NCBI RefSeq assembly: GCF_001712755.1
Contig: NZ_MDKC01000003.1
Coordinates: 124,001 to 188,000, forward strand
Origin: Gottfriedia luciferensis
GTDB lineage: Bacteria; Bacillota; Bacilli; Bacillales; Bacillaceae_G
DNA: 64,000 nt
Direction: 5' to 3'
This document shows, one piece after another, positions 8,284 to 17,900 of this stretch. The translations under genes were made by a program, and so were the position numbers. The notes beneath the pieces were generated by a model, which was not told the origin of the DNA, did no database searches, and was given only the letters and a program-made list of their open reading frames with translations. Each line of letters begins with the position of its first letter. The first letter of the stretch is position 1.

Positions 8284-10223
8284 ATTCAACGGTTACCATT
8301 TTTGGAGAGGGATTATTAAGTAAGTACACATCCGAAATTCTTTTAAATAAATATAAAGTAGTTCAACAGAAAGATTTAGAGTCTCCGGTTTCCGAGGATA
8401 CTAGTTTAATACTTATTTTGGATGATGCATGGAACCCTAAGATTTATGAAAAAGCTGATGAAAAGTTAAGGATCGGAACAGTTCCATGGCTACGTGCTTG
8501 TGTATCATTTGGGGAGGGTGTAATCGGACCTTTAGTACATCCAGGTCAAAAAGGATGTATAAAGTGTGCCGATTTTAGACGTTTAATGGCTGGTAGAGAG
8601 CGCAGAGAAATGCTAGAAATAGATTATCAGTTAGTAGAAGGTGATGGAGTATCGGATGATGTATGGGGTACAAGAACGGGACTTTTACAAATGGCTTACT
8701 TAATTTCAGCTGAAGTAGAAAAATTTATGAATGGTAAAGAAACTCGTCTAGAGGAACGAATTTTTTTATTAAATATGAAAACACTCAAGAGCTCTAATCA
8801 CTTTTTTTTACCGAATCCTTTATGTCCAATTTGTGGTGAATTAGAAGACGATACTTCTGATTCTGCTATTATCTCACTTGAGCCTAGTATGAAAGTTTCT
8901 CCAACTAGCTATCGTAGTCGCTCAATGGATGAATTAAAAAAAGTGTTAGTTAATGACTATTTAGGTCAAAAGACTGGATTTTTAAATGGAAAGGCATTTG
9001 ATCTAACCACGCCATTTGCAGATGTAGTCGTAAACCTACCGTTACTCCAAGGGGATGAAGGAACAGCGGGACGTACACTTTCATATGAATCTAGTGAATT
9101 AACTGCCATTTTGGAAGGGTTAGAAAGGTATTGCGGCCTCACTCCAAGAGGGAAAAAAACGGTCGTACATGATAGTTATAATAACGTAAAAGATTATGCA
9201 ATTAATCCTGAAATTGTCGGTACTCATTCGAATGAGCAATATGCTCTGCCGCGTTTTCCATTTAAGAAGTTTAATCCTAAACGGAAGATTGATTGGGTAT
9301 GGGGCTATTCATTTATGAAGGAAGAGCCTATTCTTGTACCAGAGTTGCTTTCATACTATAGTCTAGGATGTGGACACGGTTTTGTGTATGAAACTTCCAA
9401 TGGATGTGCATTAGGAGGCAGTTTAGAAGAAGCTATATTCTACGGTATTTTGGAAATTGTTGAACGGGATTCATTCTTAATGACTTGGTATGCTCAGTTG
9501 CCCCTTCCTCGACTTGATCCAAAATCGGCTAAGGATCAAGAACTCGATTTAATGATTGAGCGCATGCGTTTGGTTGGCGGATACGATCTTCACTTATTTA
9601 ATTCGACGATGGAGAATGGGATTCCAAGTATCGTTGCTATTGCAAAAAACCGTAAAGAACATGGTTTAAATCTTATTTGTGCAGCAGGTGCTCATCTTGA
9701 TCCGGTTCGGGCAGTTAAAAGCGCAGTACATGAATTAGCTGGAATGATGCTAACATTAGATAAAAAGTTTGAAGAAAATTATGCTAAAAATATGAAAATG
9801 CTTTTAGACAATAATCTCGTTAAACAAATGGATGATCATGGAATGTTATATGGGTTGCGTCAAGCAGAGGAACGTCTGAAGTTTTTATTAGATGATAACC
9901 GCCCATTAAAGACTTTTGAAGAAGAATTTAAGTGGGATACAAACCATCTGGATTTGACGAATGATCTAAAGGATATTCTACAAGTATTTAAACAATTAAA
10001 TCTTGATGTGATTGTAGTCGATCAAACTACTCCTGAAATCAAAAGAAATGGATTATCTTGTGTAAAAGTCTTAATTCCAGGAATGTTGCCTATGACATTC
10101 GGCAATCATCTAAAACGATTGAATGGACTTGATCGAGTGTTAAAAGTTCCTGTTAAATTGGGCTATACGAAGAAGCCGCTAAAGCCGGAGCAGCTCAATC
10201 CATATCCGCACCCATTCCCATAA
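8280..10223 (+). CDS. TOMM precursor leader-binding / YcaO cyclodehydratase fusion
   Basis: 647 residues, a fused C/D-type azoline synthase. The N-terminal part (about 1-200) is the leader-binding E1-like half with two zinc cysteine pairs, C93/C96 and C182/C185. The C-terminal YcaO half shows the ATP-site glutamates in ESSELTAILEGLERYCG and SLEEAIFYGILEIVERDSF. It ends in the proline-rich PYPHPFP tail (PxPxP) typical of TOMM YcaO proteins. It uses ATP to phosphorylate the peptide backbone and drive ring closure of core Cys residues to thiazolines. The TTG start at 8280 follows AGGTGAG and overlaps the upstream stop. Family and role are well supported. Confidence 0.94.
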   Translation: MNSTVTIFGEGLLSKYTSEILLNKYKVVQQKDLESPVSEDTSLILILDDAWNPKIYEKADEKLRIGTVPWLRACVSFGEGVIGPLVHPGQKGCIKCADFRRLMAGRERREMLEIDYQLVEGDGVSDDVWGTRTGLLQMAYLISAEVEKFMNGKETRLEERIFLLNMKTLKSSNHFFLPNPLCPICGELEDDTSDSAIISLEPSMKVSPTSYRSRSMDELKKVLVNDYLGQKTGFLNGKAFDLTTPFADVVVNLPLLQGDEGTAGRTLSYESSELTAILEGLERYCGLTPRGKKTVVHDSYNNVKDYAINPEIVGTHSNEQYALPRFPFKKFNPKRKIDWVWGYSFMKEEPILVPELLSYYSLGCGHGFVYETSNGCALGGSLEEAIFYGILEIVERDSFLMTWYAQLPLPRLDPKSAKDQELDLMIERMRLVGGYDLHLFNSTMENGIPSIVAIAKNRKEHGLNLICAAGAHLDPVRAVKSAVHELAGMMLTLDKKFEENYAKNMKMLLDNNLVKQMDDHGMLYGLRQAEERLKFLLDDNRPLKTFEEEFKWDTNHLDLTNDLKDILQVFKQLNLDVIVVDQTTPEIKRNGLSCVKVLIPGMLPMTFGNHLKRLNGLDRVLKVPVKLGYTKKPLKPEQLNPYPHPFP

Positions 10224-10248
10224 GTGGTGTTCTAGGAGGTCATTTTGG

Positions 10249-11823
10249 ATGAGTTTACAAACATTTCTACACAATCTTCATTTTGATATTGAAAAGACAA
10301 ATCAATCGGATTGGGAAGTAGATTGGGAGGATGCCCCACTAACTTATAAGCTTTATAAAGATTTACCTACTATTCCACTTTCTCTTAACGTTCCATTATC
10401 ATTAAAAGAAAAAAGGGACTTAATTGAGCCGAATTTAGACGAAATAGGCTACTTTCTATGGTATGTATATGGAGTAGCACAGGTTGCTCAAACAGCAATA
10501 ACTTCCGGTTCCAACGAAATGGTTAATATGATGTCTTCAAACCGAAGATTCATCCCTTCTGGTGGAGGACTGTATCCGAATGAAATATATTTATATCTTA
10601 AGTCTGACCAAATCTCTTCAGGGATTTATCATTATGATGTTGCTAGACATTGCTTAGTATTATTAAGAGAAGGAAATTTTGATTCTTATGTATCAAGAGC
10701 TTTAGGAAATAGATGTGATCTTCCAAAGTGTTTTGGTACTATTTTTATTTCAACAATGTTTTGGAAAAATTTCTTTAAATACAATAACTTTTCATATCGC
10801 CTTCAAGGGTTAGATTGCGGTGTGCTAATTGGTCAGATTATAGAGATGGCAAAACGATTTGGGTTTAAAGCGGGAGTATATTACCAGTTTCTAGATCAAG
10901 CGATCAACCATTTAATCGGCATAAACGAACGTGAGGAAAGTGTATATGGAGTCATTCCACTTTCTAATGAAGAATCTACCTTAATTTCAAAAGGTAATGT
11001 AAAAAGTAAACATTACAATTCTATCGATTTAAGTAAAGAGCTTCAAACAGTTTCTCATAAATATTTAGTAAAATCGAAAAAGATTAAAGAGTTCCCGATG
11101 CTAATTAAACTGAATAAAGTATCGATGATTGAATCGACTCAAACATTTAGAAATGTTGATGAAGCTGTTGATGATTTAGATGAAAGGAATCGAATAATAT
11201 TACCTAAAGTGGGTCGTCTATCTTATGATTTAGCTACTATATGTAAAGAACGGTTTTCACCTGAACTTGACTTTGTTTTTCGACCTATTAGTCAAAAAAA
11301 CCTAGCAACACTACTGAAAGAGGCAACAGCATCCTTCTCATATATAAATGATTTAGATGGATCCTTTAAAAATAATAATAACCGTCCAAAATTATATTTA
11401 TGTTTGTATAACGTTGAAGGCATTAACAATGGTGCTTATTATTATGATGATCATACCCATACGCTAGTACAAACTAAATTAGGCGATCATCGTATGCAAC
11501 TCCAATATGGAATGAATGCCCATACCGTTAATTTATTCCAAGTACCAATTTGTATACATGTAGTGGGAAATATGGAGCATATAAAATCGACTCATAGTTA
11601 TAGAGGCTATCGAATCCAACAGATGGAAGCTGGCATAATGGTTCAACGTTTACTAATAGCTGCATCAGCATTAGGATTAGGTGGGCATCCACTACTTGGA
11701 TATAATGTGAAATTATGCGATGAGCTATATCAATTAGACGAAATAGGAAAAACAAGTTTAATTCAAATTCCAATAGGTCATTATCGGAATCGGCCTTGGT
11801 TAAAAGGAAATTTGCATAGTTAA
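10249..11823 (+). CDS. SagB-type FMN dehydrogenase (azoline oxidase)
   Basis: 524 residues with two nitroreductase-like halves, the longer SagB form. The GGGLYPNEIYLYL motif near residue 105 and GLGGHPLLGYN near residue 485 mark the FMN-binding folds. The enzyme oxidises the azolines made by the cyclodehydratase to aromatic thiazoles. The ATG follows AGGAGGT with 8 nt spacing and lies 25 nt after the YcaO gene, completing one operon of maturation genes. A strong terminator follows. No transporter, leader protease or immunity gene follows it. Confidence 0.93.
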   Translation: MSLQTFLHNLHFDIEKTNQSDWEVDWEDAPLTYKLYKDLPTIPLSLNVPLSLKEKRDLIEPNLDEIGYFLWYVYGVAQVAQTAITSGSNEMVNMMSSNRRFIPSGGGLYPNEIYLYLKSDQISSGIYHYDVARHCLVLLREGNFDSYVSRALGNRCDLPKCFGTIFISTMFWKNFFKYNNFSYRLQGLDCGVLIGQIIEMAKRFGFKAGVYYQFLDQAINHLIGINEREESVYGVIPLSNEESTLISKGNVKSKHYNSIDLSKELQTVSHKYLVKSKKIKEFPMLIKLNKVSMIESTQTFRNVDEAVDDLDERNRIILPKVGRLSYDLATICKERFSPELDFVFRPISQKNLATLLKEATASFSYINDLDGSFKNNNNRPKLYLCLYNVEGINNGAYYYDDHTHTLVQTKLGDHRMQLQYGMNAHTVNLFQVPICIHVVGNMEHIKSTHSYRGYRIQQMEAGIMVQRLLIAASALGLGGHPLLGYNVKLCDELYQLDEIGKTSLIQIPIGHYRNRPWLKGNLHS

Positions 11824-11845
11824 TAAAACTTAAAAAGTTTAAATT

Positions 11846-11884
11846 AAAAACAAGAATACTTTCTGGGTATTCTTGTTTTTTTTT
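11846..11884 (+). terminator. Terminator of the TOMM maturation operon
   Basis: AAAAACAAGAATAC/GTATTCTTGTTTTT hairpin with a long T run. Confidence 0.9.
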
Positions 11885-12486
11885 GTTCCAGTTTATAACA
11901 TATTTATTTGACGGTGTAATTAAGCAAATTGAATCCACAAAACCCAATAGTGGCATGGGTTAAATACTCAATCGACATTTATTCGACATACAAAAGTCTC
12001 GGAAATTAGAATGAATAGTACTTTTGACTTAAAATTATATAGTATAATTAATTTTGTTGTTATTTAAATATAAAAAAACCTTCCGAAAAGAAGGTTTATT
12101 ATTTTATACTTCAGTGTGTAAATTCTTAGATGAATCAGTCTTTTTAGTGAATATTCTCCTAAAGATTATACTTTATTAAATTATATTAAAAAAACTTTAA
12201 AGTTGTTTTAAATACTATTTATTAACATAACATATAATTAAAAAAAATGTCAGATTATAAAACTTTTTGTATAATTAAATCGTCTATTTTTAGTAAAACA
12301 AATTTAACTATTTTTCTCGTTAGCTTTTGTTTAATCTTAAACGTTGATTATTAGTAGTTTGATTAAAAGAATTCGTGACGATACTAGAATAAAAAATAAC
12401 TTTATTAATCATCTATCAAATACTTACGACAAACAAACAATTAAAAAAACGATAAAAGGTATAGAAATTATAGGAGGAGAAAACCA
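11885..12486. other. 602-bp AT-rich intergenic region
   Basis: No gene is seen. A hairpin at 12076-12097 (AAACCTTC/GAAGGTTT) resembles a weak terminator with no gene ahead of it. It is preceded by a TATAAT box near 12048, so a short unannotated RNA is possible but unsupported. The rest holds the promoter region of the VanY gene, which I could not place. Confidence 0.35.
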
Positions 12487-13278
12487 TTGTCCAGAGCTAT
12501 GAAAAATCGTAGAAAAAAACCAATTATAGGGATCGCAATTTCCTTAGTTTTAGTAGCTGGAGTTGCAGGTACTCTTTATGAACAAAACAAAGAACCTAAA
12601 ACGATTGTGATTAAAAAGGATGCTAAGGTTAAAAATGACATTGTACTAAATTTTCCAGATTATTATAAAACTACAAAAGAAGACGAATCTGGATTATTAG
12701 AAGTGTTAAACGTTGATTCAAATTTAGTTTTAGTTAATAAAGATCGAAAGTTACCAGATGGTTATGAACCTAACGATCTTATCTATCCATCAATACCACT
12801 AAATGGGGCAGTAAAAGAAAAAACTAGAATGAGAAGTGAAGCTGGACATGCATTAGAGAAGTTATTTGCTGGTGCAGCTGCGGATGGCTATACATTAACA
12901 GCAATTTCTGGATACCGTTCGTATGATCGACAAGTTGCTTTATACAATAATTATATTTCTGTACACGGTGAGGCGTGGACTAAGGCATTCAGTGCATACC
13001 CAGGAACGAGTGAACATCAAACTGGACTAGCGATAGATGTTTCATCACCGGCATTTGGTAATGCTTTAGAAGTAGGTTTTGCCAAAACACCTGAAGGAAC
13101 ATGGCTAGCAGAGCATGCACATGAATACGGCTTTATTATTCGTTACCCAGAAGATAAAGTAGATATAACAAAATATCACTATGAACCATGGCATATTCGA
13201 TATGTTGGTAAAGATTACGCTACTTATTTATATACGAATCATCTTGCACTTGAAGAAGCGATGCCAGCTAAAAAATAA
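12487..13278 (+). CDS. VanY-family D-alanyl-D-alanine carboxypeptidase (M15B)
   Basis: 263 residues. A basic N-terminus and one hydrophobic segment (about residues 13-30) anchor the protein on the outer face of the membrane. The M15 zinc peptidase domain shows SGYRSYDRQ, SEHQTGLAIDV (zinc His and Asp) and YEPWHIRYVG (catalytic Glu and zinc His). It trims the terminal D-Ala from peptidoglycan stem peptides. The TTG start at 12487 is supported by AGGAGGAG seven nt upstream. There is no vanR/S or ligase gene nearby, so this is a cell-wall housekeeping enzyme rather than a glycopeptide resistance cassette. Confidence 0.9.
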   Translation: MSRAMKNRRKKPIIGIAISLVLVAGVAGTLYEQNKEPKTIVIKKDAKVKNDIVLNFPDYYKTTKEDESGLLEVLNVDSNLVLVNKDRKLPDGYEPNDLIYPSIPLNGAVKEKTRMRSEAGHALEKLFAGAAADGYTLTAISGYRSYDRQVALYNNYISVHGEAWTKAFSAYPGTSEHQTGLAIDVSSPAFGNALEVGFAKTPEGTWLAEHAHEYGFIIRYPEDKVDITKYHYEPWHIRYVGKDYATYLYTNHLALEEAMPAKK

Positions 13279-13285
13279 TAATAAC

Positions 13286-13322
13286 AAAAAGGCATGTCCC
13301 ATTAATATGAGACATGCCTTTT
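13286..13322. terminator. Bidirectional terminator between VanY and the RRNPP regulator
   Basis: AAAAGGCATGTC/GACATGCCTTTT hairpin lying between two converging genes. It leaves only 8 bp before the stop of the minus-strand regulator. Confidence 0.88.
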
Positions 13323-13330
13323 ACTATCTA

Positions 13331-14551
13331 TTACTGATTGATTAAAGTATTTGCCATACCTAGTGCTTTACGGGTTTGTTTGCGTTTAAAATAATAGTTA
13401 AACAATTCTTTTTCCGAATGTTTGATTAGATAAGCGAATCCTAGTTTTTTAAAAAATGGTAATGAATGCTCCGCCAAAAATTGGTGGTATTCTTGTTCTT
13501 TTTCTAAGATTAAAAAGTCTAATAAGATGAATAAATTGATAAAAAGTTTGTCATTTTTTTTGGAAGCAATATCAAATCCTTTACCTACATACTGTAGTAA
13601 TTCGCCTTTAGGTAATAGTTCTCCAAAATAGGAACTTCGTATATAGCCTTCTAGGGAAAGTAAATATGGTATAGAATTGGTATCCTTCAATTTCATAGAC
13701 TCAAAATAGTATTTTTTTGCTAACTCATAATTTTTTCTTCGATAATATTCAAAGGCTAAATTATGATATACCCTTGCTTTTCGGTCTGATGATCTACAAA
13801 TTTCGCAGCTTTGGATTAAGTTTTCAAATCTTTTAATCGTCTCTGAAAATTCTTCATTATCCTTAATTTGTATAAGCATAAGCATTTCGGAGTCGATAAC
13901 CCGAAGATAAGAATTAATACTTTTGAAATACTGTCGGGCTTTATCAGCATAAAAGTAAGCCATAACAGGTAAATCGTTAGAATGGTAAGCAGAAGCTAAG
14001 TGATAATAATATTCCTCATTTGCATATTCTTCATTATTAATTTTCTTTAAAACTTGAATGGCAAGTAAAGGTTCATGATTTGTTAAGTGATAAATACCTT
14101 GAACATGTCTAAAAAGATTTACTTCATAAGGCGACAATTTGTGCTTTATTTTTTTTATTTCATTAATGAGTTCTTTTGCTTCATTCATTAAATTCTTCAT
14201 TAATAAATATCTGATGCGAAGTAATTTATATTGATTAACATAATTTGAAATTTGAATTAACTCTTCTTGCTCAAGTTCTAAGTTGATTTCTTCTATTTCG
14301 TCATTTAGCTGCATTGCAATAGACTGCTGCCAACTATTTATACGCATTTTAATATTTTTTAATTTTAAAATCTCATTTTCGATTTTTATTCCAAGTCGAA
14401 CCGATAGTAGGGCTATAATTTCATTTGCATATTCTGTTTGAGATCTTTCTATTTTACTAATATGCGTACTAGAACAAATTCCTTTCCCTAACTGTTCCTG
14501 TGTCATCTGAGATTTTTCTCGATAATATTTTATGATTTTCCCCTCATACAT
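13331..14551 (-). CDS. RRNPP-family peptide-responsive regulator (NprR/PlcR-like)
   Basis: 406 residues. The N-terminal XRE HTH (about 1-65: MTQEQLGKGICSSTHISKIER) is the form seen in NprR and PlcR. The rest is helical and fits tandem TPR repeats (for example HNLAFEYYRRKNYELAKKYYFES), which bind secreted signalling peptides in this family. NprR is about 420 residues and PlcR about 285, so length favours NprR. NprR genes are normally followed by a small peptide gene, but here only 8 bp separate the stop from a terminator and no peptide gene is visible. It faces a very large secreted protease across 374 bp, which fits control of an extracellular protease, as NprR does. The ligand is unknown. 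Confidence 0.72.
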   Translation of the reverse strand: MYEGKIIKYYREKSQMTQEQLGKGICSSTHISKIERSQTEYANEIIALLSVRLGIKIENEILKLKNIKMRINSWQQSIAMQLNDEIEEINLELEQEELIQISNYVNQYKLLRIRYLLMKNLMNEAKELINEIKKIKHKLSPYEVNLFRHVQGIYHLTNHEPLLAIQVLKKINNEEYANEEYYYHLASAYHSNDLPVMAYFYADKARQYFKSINSYLRVIDSEMLMLIQIKDNEEFSETIKRFENLIQSCEICRSSDRKARVYHNLAFEYYRRKNYELAKKYYFESMKLKDTNSIPYLLSLEGYIRSSYFGELLPKGELLQYVGKGFDIASKKNDKLFINLFILLDFLILEKEQEYHQFLAEHSLPFFKKLGFAYLIKHSEKELFNYYFKRKQTRKALGMANTLINQ

Positions 14552-14925
14552 AACAAATTTCTCCCTTTTGTAAACCTTTTTATTAATAGTTTGAGCAGTA
14601 GAAAACCATCGATTCCCCCAAGTTTATAATAAAAATTTCTATTGAATTTTAATGGCGTTCTATTCAAACACAATCAATAATTCAATAAATTTAGTAAAAT
14701 ATGTGACTTTAATTCTAAAAAGTTATGATGATTAATTTCGAAATAGGATTATAAATAAAAATTTGGACTGAAATAACCCCCATTTACCACGAAAAATTGC
14801 TAAATTACAATTAAATTATTAGATTTATCTAATTATTCTAACTCTAATTTTACATCATTTTTTTAATTGGAGGAATGAATTAGAGCTAGTTTTTTAACTT
14901 AATATAGTAGAAGGAGCGCATCGAA
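14552..14925. other. Divergent control region between the RRNPP regulator and the protease
   Basis: 374 bp, AT-rich, with no convincing gene and no obvious perfect dyad. The ribosome site AAGGAG for the protease is at its end. A micro-frame after GGAGG near 14872 encodes only two residues and is not a peptide gene. Confidence 0.4.
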
Positions 14926-17900
14926 ATGAAGATTAGAAATAAGAAAATGCTAAACGTAATGGTAACAAGTGTATTAACTACAAGCTTTTTTACATCTTAT
15001 TTAATGCCTCAAAAAAAATCTTATGCAACTTCGAACTCTGTTGAATCAATCTTAAAGGGACTGACAGATGAGCAAAGACAATCGATTAAGCGTTTAACTC
15101 CTCAAGAAGGTTTTGTGATCGACCCTAGTTTATTATCTTTAAAAGATAAAACTGCAAATATAATTGTTGAACTAAAAACTTCACCAATTGAAAATGGTCA
15201 AAATGGGAAATTAAAAGAGTTATCTAAAAGTAAGAAAGAAAAAATTAAAGGTGAACAAGCATTCTTTAAAAAGCGATTAACGGAATTATGGAATAAGAAA
15301 AACGAAAAAGTAGAAATAACTCAGCAAGCTAAGGAGAAAACAAATCAGTTTCATATTAAACAATCATTTGAAAATGTATTTAATGGAGTGGCAATGACTA
15401 TTCCGACTGATCAAATAAATTTGCTTCTTCAAATAGGTGTTGTGAAACGAGTATGGAAGGATAATAAAGTTAGTGTACCAATCAATGAGCTTTCTGTTAA
15501 TTCTTCTGCTAAAAATAAAAGCGTTCCACCAGCTTTACCACTTATGGGTGTGAATCGTTTACATAACGAGGATATAAATGGACAGGGGATTAAAGTAGGA
15601 GTTCTTGATACGGGTATTGATTACAATCATCCGGATTTAAAGGATGTTTATAAAGGTGGTTATGATTTTGTAGATAATGACTCGGATCCAATGGAGTCTA
15701 CACCTGCAGATCTTGTTGCTTCTGGTGAGCCGGCAGAAATTGATGGTCGTCCATTTGTTACTGAGCATGGAACGCATGTTGCAGGTACGATTGCATCAAA
15801 CCCACGAAATAATGTTGATTATGCGATGACTGGCGTTGCACCAAATGTTGATTTATATGCATATCGCGTTTTAGGGCATTATGGTTCAGGATATGATTCT
15901 TGGATTATTGCTGGTATAGAAAAGGCTGTAGAAGATGGCATGGATGTGATTAATCTTTCTTTAGGAAATAGTAATAATTATTCTTTAGATGCTACAGCAG
16001 TAGCGATTAATAATGCAGCTTTGCAAGGAGTAGTGCCCGTTGTAGCAGGAGGTAACGCAGGTCCTACGCCAGGGTCCTTAGGTTCTCCTGGTTCATCACC
16101 GTTAGCTATTACTGTTGGAGCAAGCGATGTTCCTACAGATATACCAACTGTACAGACGAGTATAGGGGATGTTTCAGTTAAAAATGAGTTAATGGCTCAC
16201 GGTTTAGGAAAAGATTATTTAAGTATTCTTGATAAAGAATTGAATGTAGTAGATGTAGGAATCGGTGCAAAAGAGGATTATGTAAATAAAGATGTAAGTG
16301 GCAAAGTGGCGTTAATATCACGTGGTACTTTATCTTTTGATGAAAAAATACGCCGTGCTCATGAAAAAGGGGCAGTAGCAGTGTTAATTTATAACAATAT
16401 AGAAGAAGAGATTCCTTTCTTCTTAGGTGAAAACTTTGGATATGTACCGACCTTTAAAATGAGTCAAGAGGAAGGGAAAAGCATTGTTGATGAACTCAAT
16501 AAAAATCCGGAAGTTAAACTAAAAATGACAGATTTACAGTCAAATATGACATCTGGTGACGTTTTAGCAGATTTTAGTTCCAGAGGACCTGTAAGTAATA
16601 ATTTTGATATTAAACCAGATGTTGTGGCACCAGGAGTTTCTATTTTCTCAACGGTGCCAGAATATATTAATAATCCTGGGGAAGAAACGGATTACACCAC
16701 TAGTTACGCGAGTATGGATGGAACTTCAATGGCTACACCGCATGTTGCGGGTGTAGCTGCATTATTACTACAATCTCATCCAGAATATACTGTTGCCGAT
16801 GTAAAAGCAGCACTTATGAATACAGCGGATCCATTAAAAGGAAGAACATATAATGTAAACGAAGTTGGAGCTGGACGAGTAGATGCTTATGAGGCAGTTC
16901 ATAACACGACTTTAGTAGAAGTACAAAATAAAACGTACACATTAGATGAAAATGGGTTTAAAAAGCAAATTGATGATGTATCAGGTTCATTACCTTTCGG
17001 AAGTATTACACAAACAAGTGAGGAACAAAATCGAACAACATCAATTAGTATTAAAAATTTAAGTAATAATAATGAAACATATCATACAAGAGTAGAATTT
17101 TTAACGATCGATGACGTTTCAAAGGATGCTAGTAAAAATAGTGTAAAACTTGATTTACCTTCAAAAGTAACTGTTAATGGGAATGAGAGTGTCAATATAG
17201 ATGCCAAAGTAACAATACCAAAATCTGCTGAGTTTGGCATATATGAAGGATATATTTATGTAGAAAATGAATCAAAAACACAAGAGTACCAAATACCATT
17301 CCACGTGAGATATACGACAAGTGGCTTTGCAAAAGTTGATTTCTTTAAAAATGCAATTACAAGTGACTTAAGTAACTTCCATCCTGATATTCTACCTTTT
17401 ACACCAGTTACAATAAGATTAAACAGTGAAATGAAAAAAATCGATGTCGTTGTTAGCGATCTATCTGGCAAACCAATTGGTCTGTATGGTACTTTCGATT
17501 TAGATGGTGCAAATGTTGATACAGACTACTTAATCATGTACGGCTTTTCAGGTGATGTAAAATTATTTACAGGTGATCCAAATAAGCCATTATCTTTAGA
17601 GTATGAATCATTGGATGAGGGCAAATATATTGTTTCTTATATTGGTACAGATGCAGATGGAAAAACCTATAAAGTAGACAATGATATGGTAATTGATAAT
17701 ACACCTCCAAAAGTAGTATTTGATAAAAAGACAGGCATTAATGAAATTTCCGATGCAGATTTGACAACCGAAACAAACCCAATGGATGGTAAAGACTACA
17801 AAGCTTACTGGGTCCACGGGAATGTATACGACGATACAATTGATTATCTAAAAAGTAGGGGACATGATTTAACTCAGGAAGCAAACTCAGTTTATGCTTA

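Noticed and set aside
12487..13278. VanY as part of a vancomycin-resistance cassette
   Set aside because: No vanR/S, vanH, D-Ala-D-Lac ligase or vanX gene nearby; single VanY-type carboxypeptidases are common in Bacilli.
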